From: Terriglobia bacterium
GTDB lineage: Bacteria; Acidobacteriota; Terriglobia; Terriglobales; Acidobacteriaceae
Length of the DNA: 64,000 nt
Reading direction: 5' to 3'
NCBI GenBank assembly: GCA_020073565.1
Contig: JAIQEY010000003.1
Coordinates: 124,001-188,000, forward strand
Shown: one piece after another, positions 8,745-18,201 of the stretch
How positions within the stretch are numbered: the first letter of the stretch is position 1
Layout of the letters: every line of letters begins with the position of its first letter
Notes under the pieces: generated by a model
What the model saw: the letters and a program-made list of their open reading frames with translations, nothing else
Databases searched by the model: none
What the model was told of the DNA's origin: nothing
Program-made: the position numbers and the translations under genes

Positions 8745-8929
8745 GTCGCTGGTCGCTAGTCGCTGGGGTCTCACCTTCCTCACGGACGTTTCAGTCGTGC
8801 CTACGGCACTCCCGTACCTTCTCCTCGTGCTCAGTCCCGCCAGTGAACTGGCGGGCTATTTTCAGAGGTCCCTCCGGGACCCACCGGGTGGATTCTTGAA
8901 AGCACACCTAGCGACTAGCGACCAGCGAC
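8745..8929. mobile_element. MITE-like element with 20-bp terminal inverted repeats
   Basis: GTCGCTGGTCGCTAGTCGCT (8745-8764) is exactly inverted at 8910-8929. The ends are themselves built of heptanucleotide units (GTCGCTG, GTCGCTA). The 185-bp element has no open frame of note. It holds an internal palindromic module, CCCGCCAGTGAACTGGCGGG plus TCAGAGGTCCCTCCGGGACC, whose relative occurs at 17933-18000. It occupies most of the divergent intergenic region between the hydrolase and the M20 peptidase. Confidence 0.65.
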
Positions 8930-8946
8930 TGTTACGCTGTTTCTGC

Positions 8947-9942
8947 ATGGACCTGTTCGCGCTGACGCGCCGGCTGATTGATATTGAATCCACGACTCCG
9001 AATGAAGGGGCGGTCGGAGGCTTTCTGCACGAAGAATTGCGGCGGCGCGGATTTGACGCGCAGAAGATGCTTGTCGAAGGCACGCGTGCGAATGTGCTGG
9101 CGACGTGGCCCGGGCATGCGCGACCCGAGATCGTTTTCTCCACCCACATGGACACCGTGCCTCCATTCATTGCCTCGTCGGAGGACGACGCATGCGTTTA
9201 CGGGCGAGGGTCCTGTGACGCGAAGGGAATCATTGCCGCGCAGATCGTTGCCGCTGAGAAACTGCGCGCTGCCGGGGTCTTCGTTGGACTGCTGTTTCTG
9301 GTGGGCGAGGAACGCGATTCGATCGGCGCGAAGATGGCTAATCAGCATCCGATCGGGTCGCGGTTCATGATCAACGGTGAGCCTACCGATAACCGGCTGG
9401 CGCTCGCCAGTAAAGGCTCACTGCACGTAGAGCTGACGGCGCGGGGAAAGATGGCGCATTCGGCCTATCCGGAACTGGGCGAGTCGGCGATCGACAAACT
9501 GGTGGAGGCCCTGCACCGTTTGCACACGATGAAGCTTCCCGAAAGTCCCGATGTCGGACCGTGCACGAAAAACGTGGGTACGATTGAGGGTGGGCGCGCC
9601 CGCAACGTGATCTCTGACTTTGCCAAGGCTGACCTTTTCTATCGGTTGGTGGGCCCGTCGGACGAATTGCGGCGGCAGATTACAGACGCGGTCAGCGAAC
9701 TCGTAGAGGTCCATTTCACGCGCGAGGCTCCGTTCATGCGATTGAGAACGCTGGATGGCCTGCCGACGATGGTCGCCGCCTTCACCACCGATGTCCCGTC
9801 ACTCGGGAACTGGGGCGAACCGCTGCTGTTGGGGCCCGGTTCGATCCATGTCGCACACACCGAGGGCGAATACGTGACCAAGGCGCAGTTGCTGGAAGCG
9901 GTTGAGTTGTACGGCTCGGTTGCGAAGCGGCTTGGCTCGTAG
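8947..9942 (+). CDS. M20 family metallopeptidase (ArgE/DapE-like)
   Basis: Zinc-dependent amidohydrolase of 331 aa. Residues seen are the first histidine and aspartate in FSTHMDTVPPF (about 59-69), the bridging aspartate in GRGSCDAKG, the catalytic and ligand glutamates in VGEERDS, and the last histidine in HVAHTEGEYV. A dimerisation lid lies between GSLHVELTARGKMAHSAYP and about residue 260. The ATG at 8947 is preferred; the frame stays open back to 8797 but that part lies inside the MITE-like repeat. The exact substrate (acetylornithine, succinyl-diaminopimelate or a dipeptide) is not decided by the sequence. Confidence 0.92.
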   Translation: MDLFALTRRLIDIESTTPNEGAVGGFLHEELRRRGFDAQKMLVEGTRANVLATWPGHARPEIVFSTHMDTVPPFIASSEDDACVYGRGSCDAKGIIAAQIVAAEKLRAAGVFVGLLFLVGEERDSIGAKMANQHPIGSRFMINGEPTDNRLALASKGSLHVELTARGKMAHSAYPELGESAIDKLVEALHRLHTMKLPESPDVGPCTKNVGTIEGGRARNVISDFAKADLFYRLVGPSDELRRQITDAVSELVEVHFTREAPFMRLRTLDGLPTMVAAFTTDVPSLGNWGEPLLLGPGSIHVAHTEGEYVTKAQLLEAVELYGSVAKRLGS

Positions 9943-9974
9943 CTGCTCGTTCTTGGTGTCTTTGGGAAAAAACG

Positions 9975-10244
9975 TCAGGAAGCGCGCGATTTCTTGATCA
10001 GTTCCAGGCGGGCCCGGTTCTGTTCCCGTACCTCACTGATCGAGACCACGGAGCGGCCGAGGGCGGCCAAACGACCGAGTTCCTTCTGGATTTCCTGGAG
10101 CCGTTCATGCCTCAGTCCGTGAGCCACCTGGTCTGCGGTTCCATTGCCCCTTCGCTGGCGATACTGCTGGTTCAGTTCGTGGATTTCAGCAATCTCACTC
10201 CGCAGGCTCACGATTCTTTTCTGAAGAACTCCTAGATGATCCAT
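9975..10244 (-). CDS. Small charged helical protein
   Basis: Unrecognised 89 aa protein, almost entirely predicted helix and rich in R, E, Q and L. Heptad-like hydrophobic spacing runs through LQKRIVSLRSEIAEI and LQEIQKELGRLAALG, suggesting a short coiled coil. The ATG at 10244 is preferred over a TTG at 10262. It is followed at close distance by the convergent M20 gene and preceded by the zinc-ribbon gene on the same strand. No function is proposed. Confidence 0.55.
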   Translation of the reverse strand: MDHLGVLQKRIVSLRSEIAEIHELNQQYRQRRGNGTADQVAHGLRHERLQEIQKELGRLAALGRSVVSISEVREQNRARLELIKKSRAS

Positions 10245-10304
10245 AGACTTAGGATATACCAATCCGGTGTGAGCCGGGCAGACAATGCCTCGGGCAGTGG
10301 GCGC

Positions 10305-10499
10305 TCATAACTTGACGACGGCAGGCACGATGGGTTTGACCTTGGCGGCCCGGAGTTGTTCGCTGCTGAAGGTGGATCCGCACGTACTGCATCGCCATCC
10401 CGTCATCGGAGTCCGCGCGGCATTCGCCACGTTCATCCGGGAGGGACTGAAGGATAGGGCCAACTCACCACCACACTGCAAACACAAATGCTTGGGCAA
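10305..10499 (-). CDS. Small two-CxxC zinc-ribbon protein
   Basis: A 64 aa protein with two cysteine pairs, CLQCG (6-10) and CSTCG (about 37-41), spaced like a zinc ribbon. It starts at TTG with AGAGGG a few bases upstream. Nothing else identifies it. It lies between the coiled-coil gene and the cold-shock gene, all on the minus strand, and may be read from the same transcript as the latter. Confidence 0.55.
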   Translation of the reverse strand: MPKHLCLQCGGELALSFSPSRMNVANAARTPMTGWRCSTCGSTFSSEQLRAAKVKPIVPAVVKL

Positions 10500-10546
10500 A
10501 CGCCCTCTTTTCTGGGGTCACCGGGTGACCGCGTAACAGGACCCCC

Positions 10547-10570
10547 CACCCTCGGCAAAGAGGGTGGGTG
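10547..10570. terminator. Hairpin behind the cold-shock gene
   Basis: CCACCCTC/GAGGGTGG stem with a 6-7 nt loop, 12 nt after the cold-shock stop codon. No run of T follows in the direction of transcription, so termination or mRNA protection is possible but not certain. Confidence 0.45.
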
Positions 10571-10581
10571 TCAGTTACAGT

Positions 10582-10782
10582 TTACAGGACCTGTACGTTC
10601 TCGGCTTGCAGGCCTTTCGGACCTTTGACCACCTCGAACTGCACGGCCTGACCTTCCGAGAGGCTCCTAAAGCCGCTCGACTGGACAGCGGAGAAGTGGA
10701 CGAATACGTCCTCTCCACTGGGACGGCTCAGAAAGCCGTAGCCTTTCGCGTCATTGAACCACTTCACGGTTCCTTGTTCCAT
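10582..10782 (-). CDS. Cold-shock protein, CspA family
   Basis: A 66 aa single-strand nucleic-acid binding protein acting as an RNA chaperone. RNP1 (KGYGFLSR, about 13-20) and RNP2 (DVFVHFSAV, about 25-33) are intact. The sequence starts with [17 protein letters not shown], the standard opening. AAGGTAA lies just upstream of the ATG. About 200 nt separate it from the S9 peptidase gene, leaving room for a long 5-prime leader of the kind cold-shock genes often have; I could not identify a defined thermosensor. Confidence 0.95.
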   Translation of the reverse strand: MEQGTVKWFNDAKGYGFLSRPSGEDVFVHFSAVQSSGFRSLSEGQAVQFEVVKGPKGLQAENVQVL

Positions 10783-10988
10783 TGGGTATTACCTTGTTCC
10801 TTTGTGAATTTCCTGCTGAGAAGATTGCTGGCTACTGTGAGGTGGCGACGCAGAGAATTTCGGCGGGTCCAGCCCAAAATGGGGCGAATCAAACTTAGCC
10901 TGATAGTGATGAGATGCAGGGAGGCAGAGGAAGGGCTCTTTTATTTCTTGGGCCGCCAGTGGAGATTTAACTACATCCTCAGTCACGC
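10783..10988. other. Gene-free leader region upstream of csp
   Basis: No credible coding sequence on either strand. The stretch AGGGAGGCAGAGGAAGGGC (from about 10917) is purine rich. It presumably carries the csp promoter and 5-prime untranslated region. Confidence 0.4.
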
Positions 10989-13097
10989 TTACTTGACCCG
11001 CTGACCGGTCGCGGGGTCGAAGACGGCGTTGCGCAAGAACTGTTCCGTGGTCCAGGGTGGTGCGTCTCCTCCCAAGTACTGATGAAACCACTCGATGTGC
11101 GCGGTGTAGTACAGGGCCATTTCATACCAACTGGGCCAGTGGCCGGCGTTGGAATAGATGATCAGTTTGGAAGGCACCTTCATTTTCTGCAGCGAGGTAA
11201 ACATCTGAAGTGACTGAGTATAGGGGACGCGATAGTCCCGCTCGCCAGAGATGACGAGGCAGGGAGTCTTGAAATTTTTCACGAAGTAGGAGGGAGAGAA
11301 CTTTTCGTATTGCTCGGAATTCCACGGCTGGCCTTTGAGATCCCACTCGGGAAACCACAACTCTTCGGTGGCGCCATAAAAAGAGCGCAGGTCGAAGAGC
11401 CCCATCATCGAAGCGATGGCCTTGAAGCGGTTGGTGTGGCCTTCGAACCAGTCCATCATGTAACCGCCGTAGGACCAGCCCATGGCTCCGATTCGGTCGG
11501 GATCGACGTAGGGCAGCTTAATGAGTTCGTCGGTGACCTTCATCAGATCTTCAAAGACCTTGCCGCCATGGTCGCCGGAAATTTCGGCGGTAAAATCCTG
11601 GCCGTACCCGGTGGATCCATGGGGATTGGCGAAAGCCACCACGTAGCCGGCGCCGGGATACACCTGCCAGTCCCCGCGAAACGCATCCTGCCACTGCTGC
11701 TGCGGGCCACCGTGCACGTTGAGAATCAGGGGATATTTCTTTGACGGATCAAAGTTGTGGGGCTTGACGATGAAGACCTCGATCTTCGCTCCATCGGCTC
11801 CCTTCACCCACATTCGCTCGGCGGGACGGAGGTCCACCTCATTGGCGACTTCGTCGTTGAAGTGAGAGAGGCGTTGCGGCGTCGAGGACTTGCCGCCGGC
11901 CACGTCCATTGCGAACACTTCGACTGGCTCGCCGGTCGAACGCCTCGTGTAGAAGATGGCGCGGTTGTCATGGGAGAGTTCGTAGGAGTCGATAGTCCGG
12001 TCCACCAGTACTTGCTGAATGGAACCGGAGTCCAGAGTCACCCGGAAGATGGGATTGTCGCCTTCGACCGGAGCGCTGAAGTAGAGAGATTTCGAGTCGG
12101 TTGCCCATTGGAAGGAGTCGACCCAGTTGCGGAAGGATTCGGTCAGCACACGGGATGCGCCGGTCGAACGATCGTAGATGGCCAGACGAAACAGATCGGA
12201 TTCATAGCCGGGTTGCTTTTGCAGTTGATAGGCGATGTATTTTCCGTCCGGCGAGTATTTTGGATGCCCATCGAAGGCAGGATTTGCAGCGGTGAGGTTG
12301 CGCGGTGGCGGATTGCCTGCAAGCGGGACGATCCACACGTCACTGTTGGTGGATGAGGCCTGATCGCGGTCATGATTAGAATCGAAAGCGAGTTCGGCGC
12401 TGTCGGGCGAAAAATCGTAGCGTAAGGATCCGCCGACCTGGAAAGGTGGCGAATCAAAATCGCCGGGCGTCAGGTCGCGCACGACACCGGTCGCCACATC
12501 AGCCAGCAGGATGTGCGTGCGGGTCCCATCTTTCCATTGGGTCCAATGGCGGTAGAGAAGGGTATCGGCCTGATGGGCATGGAGCGGGCCCTTGCTCCAG
12601 CGCTCGCTGATCTTCTTGTTGCAAGCATCGTCGGCGGCGCATTCGGGATAGACGTCACTGGAAAATGCGATCCATTTGCCATCGGGGGACCAGAGGGGGT
12701 CGGAGACTCCGGTGGAGATCCTGGTAAGTTGCCGGGCTTCTCCGCCGCCGGTGGAAATGACATAGAGATTGTCGTCGCCATCGCGCGAACTGATGAAGGT
12801 AATCCACTTGCCGTCGGGGGAAAAGACGGGTGACGATTCACCTTTTTCGCCAAAGGTAAATTGGCGCGCGTTCTTGCCGTCGGCGTCCATCAGCCAGATG
12901 TGCCTGATGCTCTTTGCCTTCGCCAGGTCATTCGTGCGCAGCGTGAACAGGACAGACTTGTCGTCGGGAGCTACGTGCAGGTCATCGATTCCGCGAATGC
13001 GGTATAGGTCTTCGATGGTGAAGGCGCGTTTGTCCGCACGGCTGGCGACGGCCAGCAACAAGAAACAGACCACAAACCCGAACTGTCTTCTGTGCAT
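10989..13097 (-). CDS. S9 family prolyl oligopeptidase, exported
   Basis: Serine peptidase of 702 aa with a signal peptide (MHRRQFGFVVCFLLLAVASRA). The first two thirds form a WD/TolB-like beta-propeller, with repeated SPDGKWI and SPDGKYI motifs. The C-terminal alpha/beta hydrolase domain holds the catalytic serine in GAMGWSYGGYMMDW, the aspartate in SGERDYRVPY and the histidine in NAGHWPSWYEM. The ATG at 13097 is chosen because it places the signal peptide at the N-terminus; the frame is open to 13148. It probably degrades oligopeptides or dipeptides in the periplasm. Monocistronic. Confidence 0.93.
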   Translation of the reverse strand: MHRRQFGFVVCFLLLAVASRADKRAFTIEDLYRIRGIDDLHVAPDDKSVLFTLRTNDLAKAKSIRHIWLMDADGKNARQFTFGEKGESSPVFSPDGKWITFISSRDGDDNLYVISTGGGEARQLTRISTGVSDPLWSPDGKWIAFSSDVYPECAADDACNKKISERWSKGPLHAHQADTLLYRHWTQWKDGTRTHILLADVATGVVRDLTPGDFDSPPFQVGGSLRYDFSPDSAELAFDSNHDRDQASSTNSDVWIVPLAGNPPPRNLTAANPAFDGHPKYSPDGKYIAYQLQKQPGYESDLFRLAIYDRSTGASRVLTESFRNWVDSFQWATDSKSLYFSAPVEGDNPIFRVTLDSGSIQQVLVDRTIDSYELSHDNRAIFYTRRSTGEPVEVFAMDVAGGKSSTPQRLSHFNDEVANEVDLRPAERMWVKGADGAKIEVFIVKPHNFDPSKKYPLILNVHGGPQQQWQDAFRGDWQVYPGAGYVVAFANPHGSTGYGQDFTAEISGDHGGKVFEDLMKVTDELIKLPYVDPDRIGAMGWSYGGYMMDWFEGHTNRFKAIASMMGLFDLRSFYGATEELWFPEWDLKGQPWNSEQYEKFSPSYFVKNFKTPCLVISGERDYRVPYTQSLQMFTSLQKMKVPSKLIIYSNAGHWPSWYEMALYYTAHIEWFHQYLGGDAPPWTTEQFLRNAVFDPATGQRVK

Positions 13098-13148
13098 GAA
13101 GTCCCTCGTCTTGAAACCTGGGGTGGATGAACTCGCGAATTTAAGCAC

Positions 13149-13318
13149 AATCTGACCGAGTCGCGCCAGCGTGCCGGGGCCGGTGGCCGGGCACGCGTGA
13201 ATCTGCCAAGGTGATATCAGCGAAATTTACCGCGTTTTAACAATTTTGCAACACTGCGGCAACATGTCCGATCTACTGTGATTGGACTTCAGCGAAATGA
13301 TAAAAAACTGTCTCCCTC
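13149..13318. promoter_or_regulatory. Divergent promoter region
   Basis: 170 bp between the S9 peptidase and the response regulator, AT-rich compared with its surroundings around 13210-13260 and 13290-13310. I cannot fix a -35/-10 pair with confidence. Confidence 0.4.
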
Positions 13319-14044
13319 ATGGATCCTTTGGAGGTCACAGACAACTCGGGATCTCAGAACCTGGTCTTCGTTGTGGAAGATGATCCGGATGTTTCGCGTC
13401 TGATTGAGCACAATCTGCGCACCGCCGGGTACGACGTCTCCACTTTCTTTTCCGGTGCGCCGGTCGTCTCCTCTGCGGCGATGCGGCCACCCTCCCTGTT
13501 CCTGCTGGACATCATGCTCCCGGGCATGAGCGGGTTCGATCTATGCCGCGAGATTCGGCAGCATCAACAGCTATCGCGGACCCCGATCATCTTTCTTTCC
13601 GCCCGGACTCAGGAACCGGATCGTGTCCACGCTTTCGACGTTGGGGGCGATGGCTACATCACCAAGCCTTTCAGCCCGCGAGAATTGATCGCCCGCGTGC
13701 GCAATGCCCTCCGCGGTTCATTTGGTGTTTCCAATCACGAAGTCGTTCAAGTGGGCGACTTGGAGATTGACCCGGCGTCCATGACGGTACGAGTCGAGGG
13801 CCGCACCGTACCCACCACGGTTCGGGAATTCCGGCTTCTGGAATACCTGGCCCGGCATCGCGGACGGGTCTTTACCCGCGATCAACTGCTCGACGCGGTG
13901 TGGAAAGAAGGCTCCTTCGTGACGCCGCGCTCGATTGACGTGTTCGTGCGCCGACTGCGGGAGAAGATCGAGCCGGACCCGCGGCATCCGCGCTATCTGA
14001 AAACGCTGCGTGGCGTCGGCTACCGATTCGAAGCTTCGCGCTGA
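13319..14044 (+). CDS. OmpR/PhoB-type response regulator
   Basis: A 241 aa two-domain regulator. The receiver domain has the acidic pair in VVEDDPDV, the phosphoacceptor aspartate in LLDIMLPGMSGFDL, and the switch and lysine residues FLSAR and YITKPFSPREL. The winged-helix domain (about 145-240) ends with SIDVFVRRLREKIEPD and LKTLRGVGYRFE, both classical. No histidine kinase is adjacent: the next gene is a sugar carrier on the other strand, so this is an orphan here. Regulators of this family bind direct repeats with a period of 10-11 bp, the type of array seen at 19545-19697; a link is only a guess. Confidence 0.93.
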   Translation: MDPLEVTDNSGSQNLVFVVEDDPDVSRLIEHNLRTAGYDVSTFFSGAPVVSSAAMRPPSLFLLDIMLPGMSGFDLCREIRQHQQLSRTPIIFLSARTQEPDRVHAFDVGGDGYITKPFSPRELIARVRNALRGSFGVSNHEVVQVGDLEIDPASMTVRVEGRTVPTTVREFRLLEYLARHRGRVFTRDQLLDAVWKEGSFVTPRSIDVFVRRLREKIEPDPRHPRYLKTLRGVGYRFEASR

Positions 14045-14083
14045 TGGTCTCGCCTGCCGCGTCGCGCCTGCAAACGGCAAAGG

Positions 14084-15415
14084 CTACGCTTGTTTCTCTC
14101 CCGGATCGCTGACTCGTTGCATCAAGAGTGCGGCCAGCAGCAACGAAACGCCGCCGATGAGGACGATGGCGAGGCGAACATCCACCGAACTCGGCAACTT
14201 GGGTGCGAGGAAATTGACAATGCGATTGAAGAAAGCGGCGGCAATGATCTCAGGGATGACAATAAAAAAATTGAAAATCCCCATATAGACGCCGGTCTTG
14301 GCAGGAGGGAGCGAGCTTGCCAGCACCGCGTACGGCATCGACAAAATGCTGGCCCACGCGATTCCGACGCCGATCATAGGCCCAATCAAAAACCATTTGT
14401 CGTGAATCACACTGACCGAGAGCAGTCCGATCGCTCCACAAATCAAGCAAAGAGTGTGCGTCCATTTCCGGCCTAACGTGCTAGCGAAGGACGGCAACAA
14501 GAGGGCGAATGCGGCATCGACTCCGGAATACACGGCGAAGCAGACACCTCCCCATTTGATGCCATCGCTGTACCCAGGGGAGGTGGGCGTTGCTGCGCCA
14601 AACACACTACGCGCAATCGCGACGCCAAAATAGAGCCACATGCAAAACAGGCCCAGCCAGGTGAAGAACTGCACGGGCGCGAGTTGACGCATGGTCCTGG
14701 GCATTTCGCGAATGGACCTAAAAATCTCGACCGCATTCTCGCGCAGTCCCGAGCGTTCCTGTTTCATTCTCTCGAACGCAGCCATGTCGTCGGGCGGATA
14801 CTCCCTGGTCGTCACGATTGTGTAGAGAACAGCCGTCAGGAACACCGCCGCCCCAATCGAAAAGGAGAGTCGAATGGTATAAGGAATAGCCGATGCCGCG
14901 CCGCTGGTATCACTGACCTTGAACAGGTGGGTCAGAAGGTAAGGCAGCACCGATGCAAATACTGCTCCCACTCCAATAAACAGGCTCTGCATCGTGAATC
15001 CGAGGTTGCGCTGCTTCTCAGGTAAGAGATCGGCAACGAATGCGCGGAATGGTTCCATGCTGATATTGATGGAGGCATCGAGAATCCAAAGCAGACCGGC
15101 AGCCATCCAGAGCGCGGAAACGCGCGGCATCAGCGTAAGGGCCGCCGTACTTAACACCGCACCTGTGAGGAAATAGGGACGACGGCGGCCCAGCCATCCC
15201 CAGGTACGGTCGCTCGAATGCCCGATAATGGGCTGGACGATCAGTCCGGTCAGAGGCGCGGCCAGCCACAGGAACGGGATTTGATCCGGATGCGCGCCCA
15301 GATATTCATAGATCGCGCTCATGTTGGCCAACTGCAGCGCCCAACCAAATTGGATTCCGAGGAAGCCGAAACTCATGTTCGAGATTTGCCATGCGCTGAG
15401 TGCTGGTTTTTCCAT
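14084..15415 (-). CDS. MFS sugar carrier (SLC45 / GPH-like, probable maltose or sucrose transporter)
   Basis: Inner-membrane carrier of 443 aa with about 12 hydrophobic helices. The N-terminal [26 protein letters not shown] and the loop [17 protein letters not shown] (about 65-81) are characteristic of SLC45-type disaccharide symporters. The gene follows malQ on the same strand with a 34-nt gap, which supports maltose or maltodextrin as substrate. That assignment is inferred from context; sucrose is the main alternative. Confidence 0.88.
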   Translation of the reverse strand: MEKPALSAWQISNMSFGFLGIQFGWALQLANMSAIYEYLGAHPDQIPFLWLAAPLTGLIVQPIIGHSSDRTWGWLGRRRPYFLTGAVLSTAALTLMPRVSALWMAAGLLWILDASINISMEPFRAFVADLLPEKQRNLGFTMQSLFIGVGAVFASVLPYLLTHLFKVSDTSGAASAIPYTIRLSFSIGAAVFLTAVLYTIVTTREYPPDDMAAFERMKQERSGLRENAVEIFRSIREMPRTMRQLAPVQFFTWLGLFCMWLYFGVAIARSVFGAATPTSPGYSDGIKWGGVCFAVYSGVDAAFALLLPSFASTLGRKWTHTLCLICGAIGLLSVSVIHDKWFLIGPMIGVGIAWASILSMPYAVLASSLPPAKTGVYMGIFNFFIVIPEIIAAAFFNRIVNFLAPKLPSSVDVRLAIVLIGGVSLLLAALLMQRVSDPGEKQA

Positions 15416-15449
15416 GAGGATGAATCTCTCCGTAATTGCCTGCGATTTC

Positions 15450-16973
15450 TTAGCGGTCGTACATCGTAACCATCTTCAGCAGACGCTGTGCGAGTTCCGG
15501 GGTGAACGCATTTTTTTTGCAGCGCCAACGCCAGTTTCCGCTGGGAGTGCCCGGAAGGTTCATGCGGGCTGCACTTCCCAAGCCAAGCAGATCTTGCGCG
15601 GGGATCACCGCGGTATCGGCGATCGACGCCAAAACCGCGCGGATCATCACCCAGTGAATTGGCTCGTCGGTGAATCCCAGGTAAGCACGAGCGAACGCAT
15701 GTTCCTTCACCACATCGGCGGGAGTTCGCGTGCTGTCCTTGGCGCCCTGGCTGGTCCACCAACCCACCGTGGTGTCGTTGTCATGCGTGCCAGTGTAGGC
15801 GACGAGATCGCGCACGTAGTTGTGCGGACGGAAGCTGGGGCCTTGCGGATCGTTACCAAAAGCAAACTGCAGAATCGACATGCCCGGGAACCCGAATTGT
15901 GCGCGAATGGCTTCCACTTCAGGAGTGATCACGCCGAGATTCTCCGCCACAATCGGCAGCTCGCCCAGTTCACGCTGCAGCACGCTGAACAATTCGGCGC
16001 CCGGTCCTTTGACCCAGCGGCCGTTCATCGCGGTAACCTCACCGGCCGGAATTTCCCAATAAGCCTCGAAACCGCGGAAGTGATCAATGCGCACCGCGTC
16101 ATACAAACGGAGCGCCGCGCGAAAGCGGTCAACCCACCAGCGGTAGCCGGTCTGCTTATGCCGTTCCCAGTCATAGATGGGATTGCCCCACAGCTGACCG
16201 GTGGCGCTGAAATAATCCGGAGGCACTCCGGCAACCTGCAGCGGATGGCCCCGAGGATCCAGGCGAAAGTACTCCCGATTGGCCCAGACATCGGCGCTGT
16301 CAAGCGCTACGTAGATCGGAATGTCGCCAAGGATACGGACCCCGTTGCGATGCGCATGGGTGCGGAGATCCGTCCACTGGCGAAAGAATTCAAACTGCCA
16401 ATATTGATTCGCCTGAACTTCCTTTTGCAGGCGCTCGCGCCACTCACGCAGGGTGTCCGGCCGCCGAGATGCGACCGCTTCGGGCCACTGGTTCCAGATG
16501 AGTTTGCTGTCCCGGTCTTTGTAAGCCATGAACAACGCGAAATCATCGAGCCAGTTCGCGTTATTGCGGCAGAAATCCGCGAAGGCCCGCTTCTGATCGC
16601 CGACAGCAGACCGCAAGAACCGCTCTGCCGCTTTCTTGAGCAGCGGCATTTTCCAGCGGATCAACGGACCAAAGTCCACAGTATCTGCGCCCGAGTTCGG
16701 CGAATCCCGCACTTCGAGCGCCCCCAGAACGCCGCCCTCCACTAACTTCTCCAGGCTGATCAGAAGAGGATTGCCGGCATAGGCCGAGAAGCACTGGAAG
16801 GGAGAATCCCCGTAGCCGGTCGGATTCAGCGGCAGTACCTGCCACACTTTCTGCCCCGCAGCTCTGAGAAAATCGACGAACGCATAAGCTTCAGGCCCGA
16901 GTTCGCCGATCCCGAACCCGCCCGGCAAGGAGGTTGGGTGCAACAGGACGCCACTGGAGCGCGGGAATTTCAT
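15450..16973 (-). CDS. malQ: 4-alpha-glucanotransferase (amylomaltase)
   Basis: GH77 enzyme of 507 aa that disproportionates maltodextrins and releases glucose. The nucleophile aspartate lies in VRIDHFRGFEAYW, the acid/base glutamate in PIVAENLG, and the transition-state aspartate in YTGTHDNDTTVGWW. The opening SGVLLHPTSLPGGFGIGELG is a family hallmark. The ATG at 16973 is chosen because it puts this segment near the N-terminus; the frame runs to 17024. It is the first gene of a two-gene unit with the sugar carrier, so imported maltose would be handled by MalQ. Confidence 0.95.
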   Translation of the reverse strand: MKFPRSSGVLLHPTSLPGGFGIGELGPEAYAFVDFLRAAGQKVWQVLPLNPTGYGDSPFQCFSAYAGNPLLISLEKLVEGGVLGALEVRDSPNSGADTVDFGPLIRWKMPLLKKAAERFLRSAVGDQKRAFADFCRNNANWLDDFALFMAYKDRDSKLIWNQWPEAVASRRPDTLREWRERLQKEVQANQYWQFEFFRQWTDLRTHAHRNGVRILGDIPIYVALDSADVWANREYFRLDPRGHPLQVAGVPPDYFSATGQLWGNPIYDWERHKQTGYRWWVDRFRAALRLYDAVRIDHFRGFEAYWEIPAGEVTAMNGRWVKGPGAELFSVLQRELGELPIVAENLGVITPEVEAIRAQFGFPGMSILQFAFGNDPQGPSFRPHNYVRDLVAYTGTHDNDTTVGWWTSQGAKDSTRTPADVVKEHAFARAYLGFTDEPIHWVMIRAVLASIADTAVIPAQDLLGLGSAARMNLPGTPSGNWRWRCKKNAFTPELAQRLLKMVTMYDR

Positions 16974-17095
16974 CTTCGCTTCTGGCCGACTGGGTTGCCG
17001 ACCGGGCTCCCAAGCATAGCGCAAAGCCGGTCATCGCGGAGAGAATCGTAACCACCTTTTCAGAGTCGATGAAAGACAGTAGAAAGGAGCGAGAC

Positions 17096-17905
17096 ATGCC
17101 AAATCGCCACCGCGACCTTATGGAATCGAAATCACGGCCGTACCTCCAGCACCTGGCACAGCGCTTTGCGGAGTTCCCGTCTGTCGTCGCCGTGGTATTG
17201 GCCGGTTCGCATGGCGGGGGAACAAGCGACCTGGAATCGGATTTTGATATCTACGTGTATGCCTCCGCCGAAGTCCCCGTGGAATTCCGCCGAGATCTAC
17301 TCGGTGACGATGCGGAGATCGACAACCGCTTCTGGGAGCCGGGAGACGAGGCGGTCGATGCCTCGTCCGGTCTGAGGCTTGACATCATGTACCGCTCTCC
17401 CACGTGGATCGAAGACCAGCTCGATCGAATCTTGGTGAGACACGAAGCCGCCATTAGCTACACAACTTGCTTTTGGTTCAACGTTCTTCATTCCGAACCG
17501 CTGTTTGATCGGGGAGGCTGGTTTCAACAGCTGCAGAAGCGTGCCAACATTGCGTATCCGGACGAGCTCCGACGCGCTGTGATCGCAAAAAATTGGCCGA
17601 TCCTTCGCCGGAACCAGTCATCCTATCGCCGGCAGATCGAAATCGCGCTGCGGCGCGGAGATGGGGTCAGCGTTCAACACCGCGTCACGGCTTTGCTGGC
17701 CAGTTTTTTCGATGTGTGGTTTGCCCTTGAGCGGCGACCTCATCCGGGCGAGAAGCGTCTCCTCACTCAGGTGCCGGAGCGGTGGGCATCGCTCGTGCAG
17801 GGCGTGCTGAACGCTGAGGGCACTGCTCTTCTCCAGAACATCGACGGGCTGATCGATCCGCTGGATGCTCGGCTCGCGGAGGAAGGATTGTTGCGGTTGA
17901 GATAG
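17096..17905 (+). CDS. Nucleotidyltransferase-domain protein
   Basis: A 269 aa protein with a minimal nucleotidyltransferase core near the N-terminus: VLAGSHGGGTSDLESDFDIYVY (about 28-49), with the two metal-binding aspartates in SDFDIY and a third acidic position in LDIMYRS. The rest is helical and resembles the DUF4037-type C-terminal region. AAAGGAG at 17082-17088 supports the ATG at 17096. It could transfer a nucleotide to a small molecule or protein, as antibiotic adenylyltransferases do, but no substrate is evident. Divergent from malQ. Confidence 0.8.
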   Translation: MPNRHRDLMESKSRPYLQHLAQRFAEFPSVVAVVLAGSHGGGTSDLESDFDIYVYASAEVPVEFRRDLLGDDAEIDNRFWEPGDEAVDASSGLRLDIMYRSPTWIEDQLDRILVRHEAAISYTTCFWFNVLHSEPLFDRGGWFQQLQKRANIAYPDELRRAVIAKNWPILRRNQSSYRRQIEIALRRGDGVSVQHRVTALLASFFDVWFALERRPHPGEKRLLTQVPERWASLVQGVLNAEGTALLQNIDGLIDPLDARLAEEGLLRLR

Positions 17906-17924
17906 AAACGGCCTGTCTCGGGTC

Positions 17925-18155
17925 ACATCCCAGTTGGCGCAAGGCGGCGGGTCCTGGAGGGACCTCTGATAATAGCCCGCCAGTTGAATGGCGGGATCGA
18001 CGCGCTGAGATTACTCGCGAGTGCCACAGGCACGGCTGACTGGCACATTCCGCCTCGAACATCAGTCATCCCTGACGGGACTGGTTCAGCCTGAGTTGGA
18101 TCCCCGGCGCTGAAGCCCGGGCTGTTTTCAGCCGGCCCTTGGCGGGACTGGGTGA
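17925..18155. repeat. Composite palindromic repeat cluster
   Basis: Intergenic block of several palindromes. The module GGTCCTGGAGGGACC plus CCCGCCAGTTGAATGGCGGG (17950-17995) is the inverse of the one at about 8836-8880. The AGTGCCACAGGCACGGCTGACT segment matches the TCAGTCGTGCCTACGGCACT segment of the same element. GGCGCTGAAGCCCGGGCTG follows near 18101. No coding sequence. Confidence 0.7.
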
Positions 18156-18201
18156 TCAATGGCGTTTTCGAGGAGTTCTGGCCACGAGATGCAAACCGCT
18201 C

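Noticed and set aside
8797-8946. N-terminal extension of the M20 peptidase
   Set aside because: These codons lie within the MITE-like repeat; the family start fits the ATG at 8947.
10547-10570. Certain rho-independent terminator for csp
   Set aside because: The stem is good but the T tract is missing, so it is listed with low confidence only.
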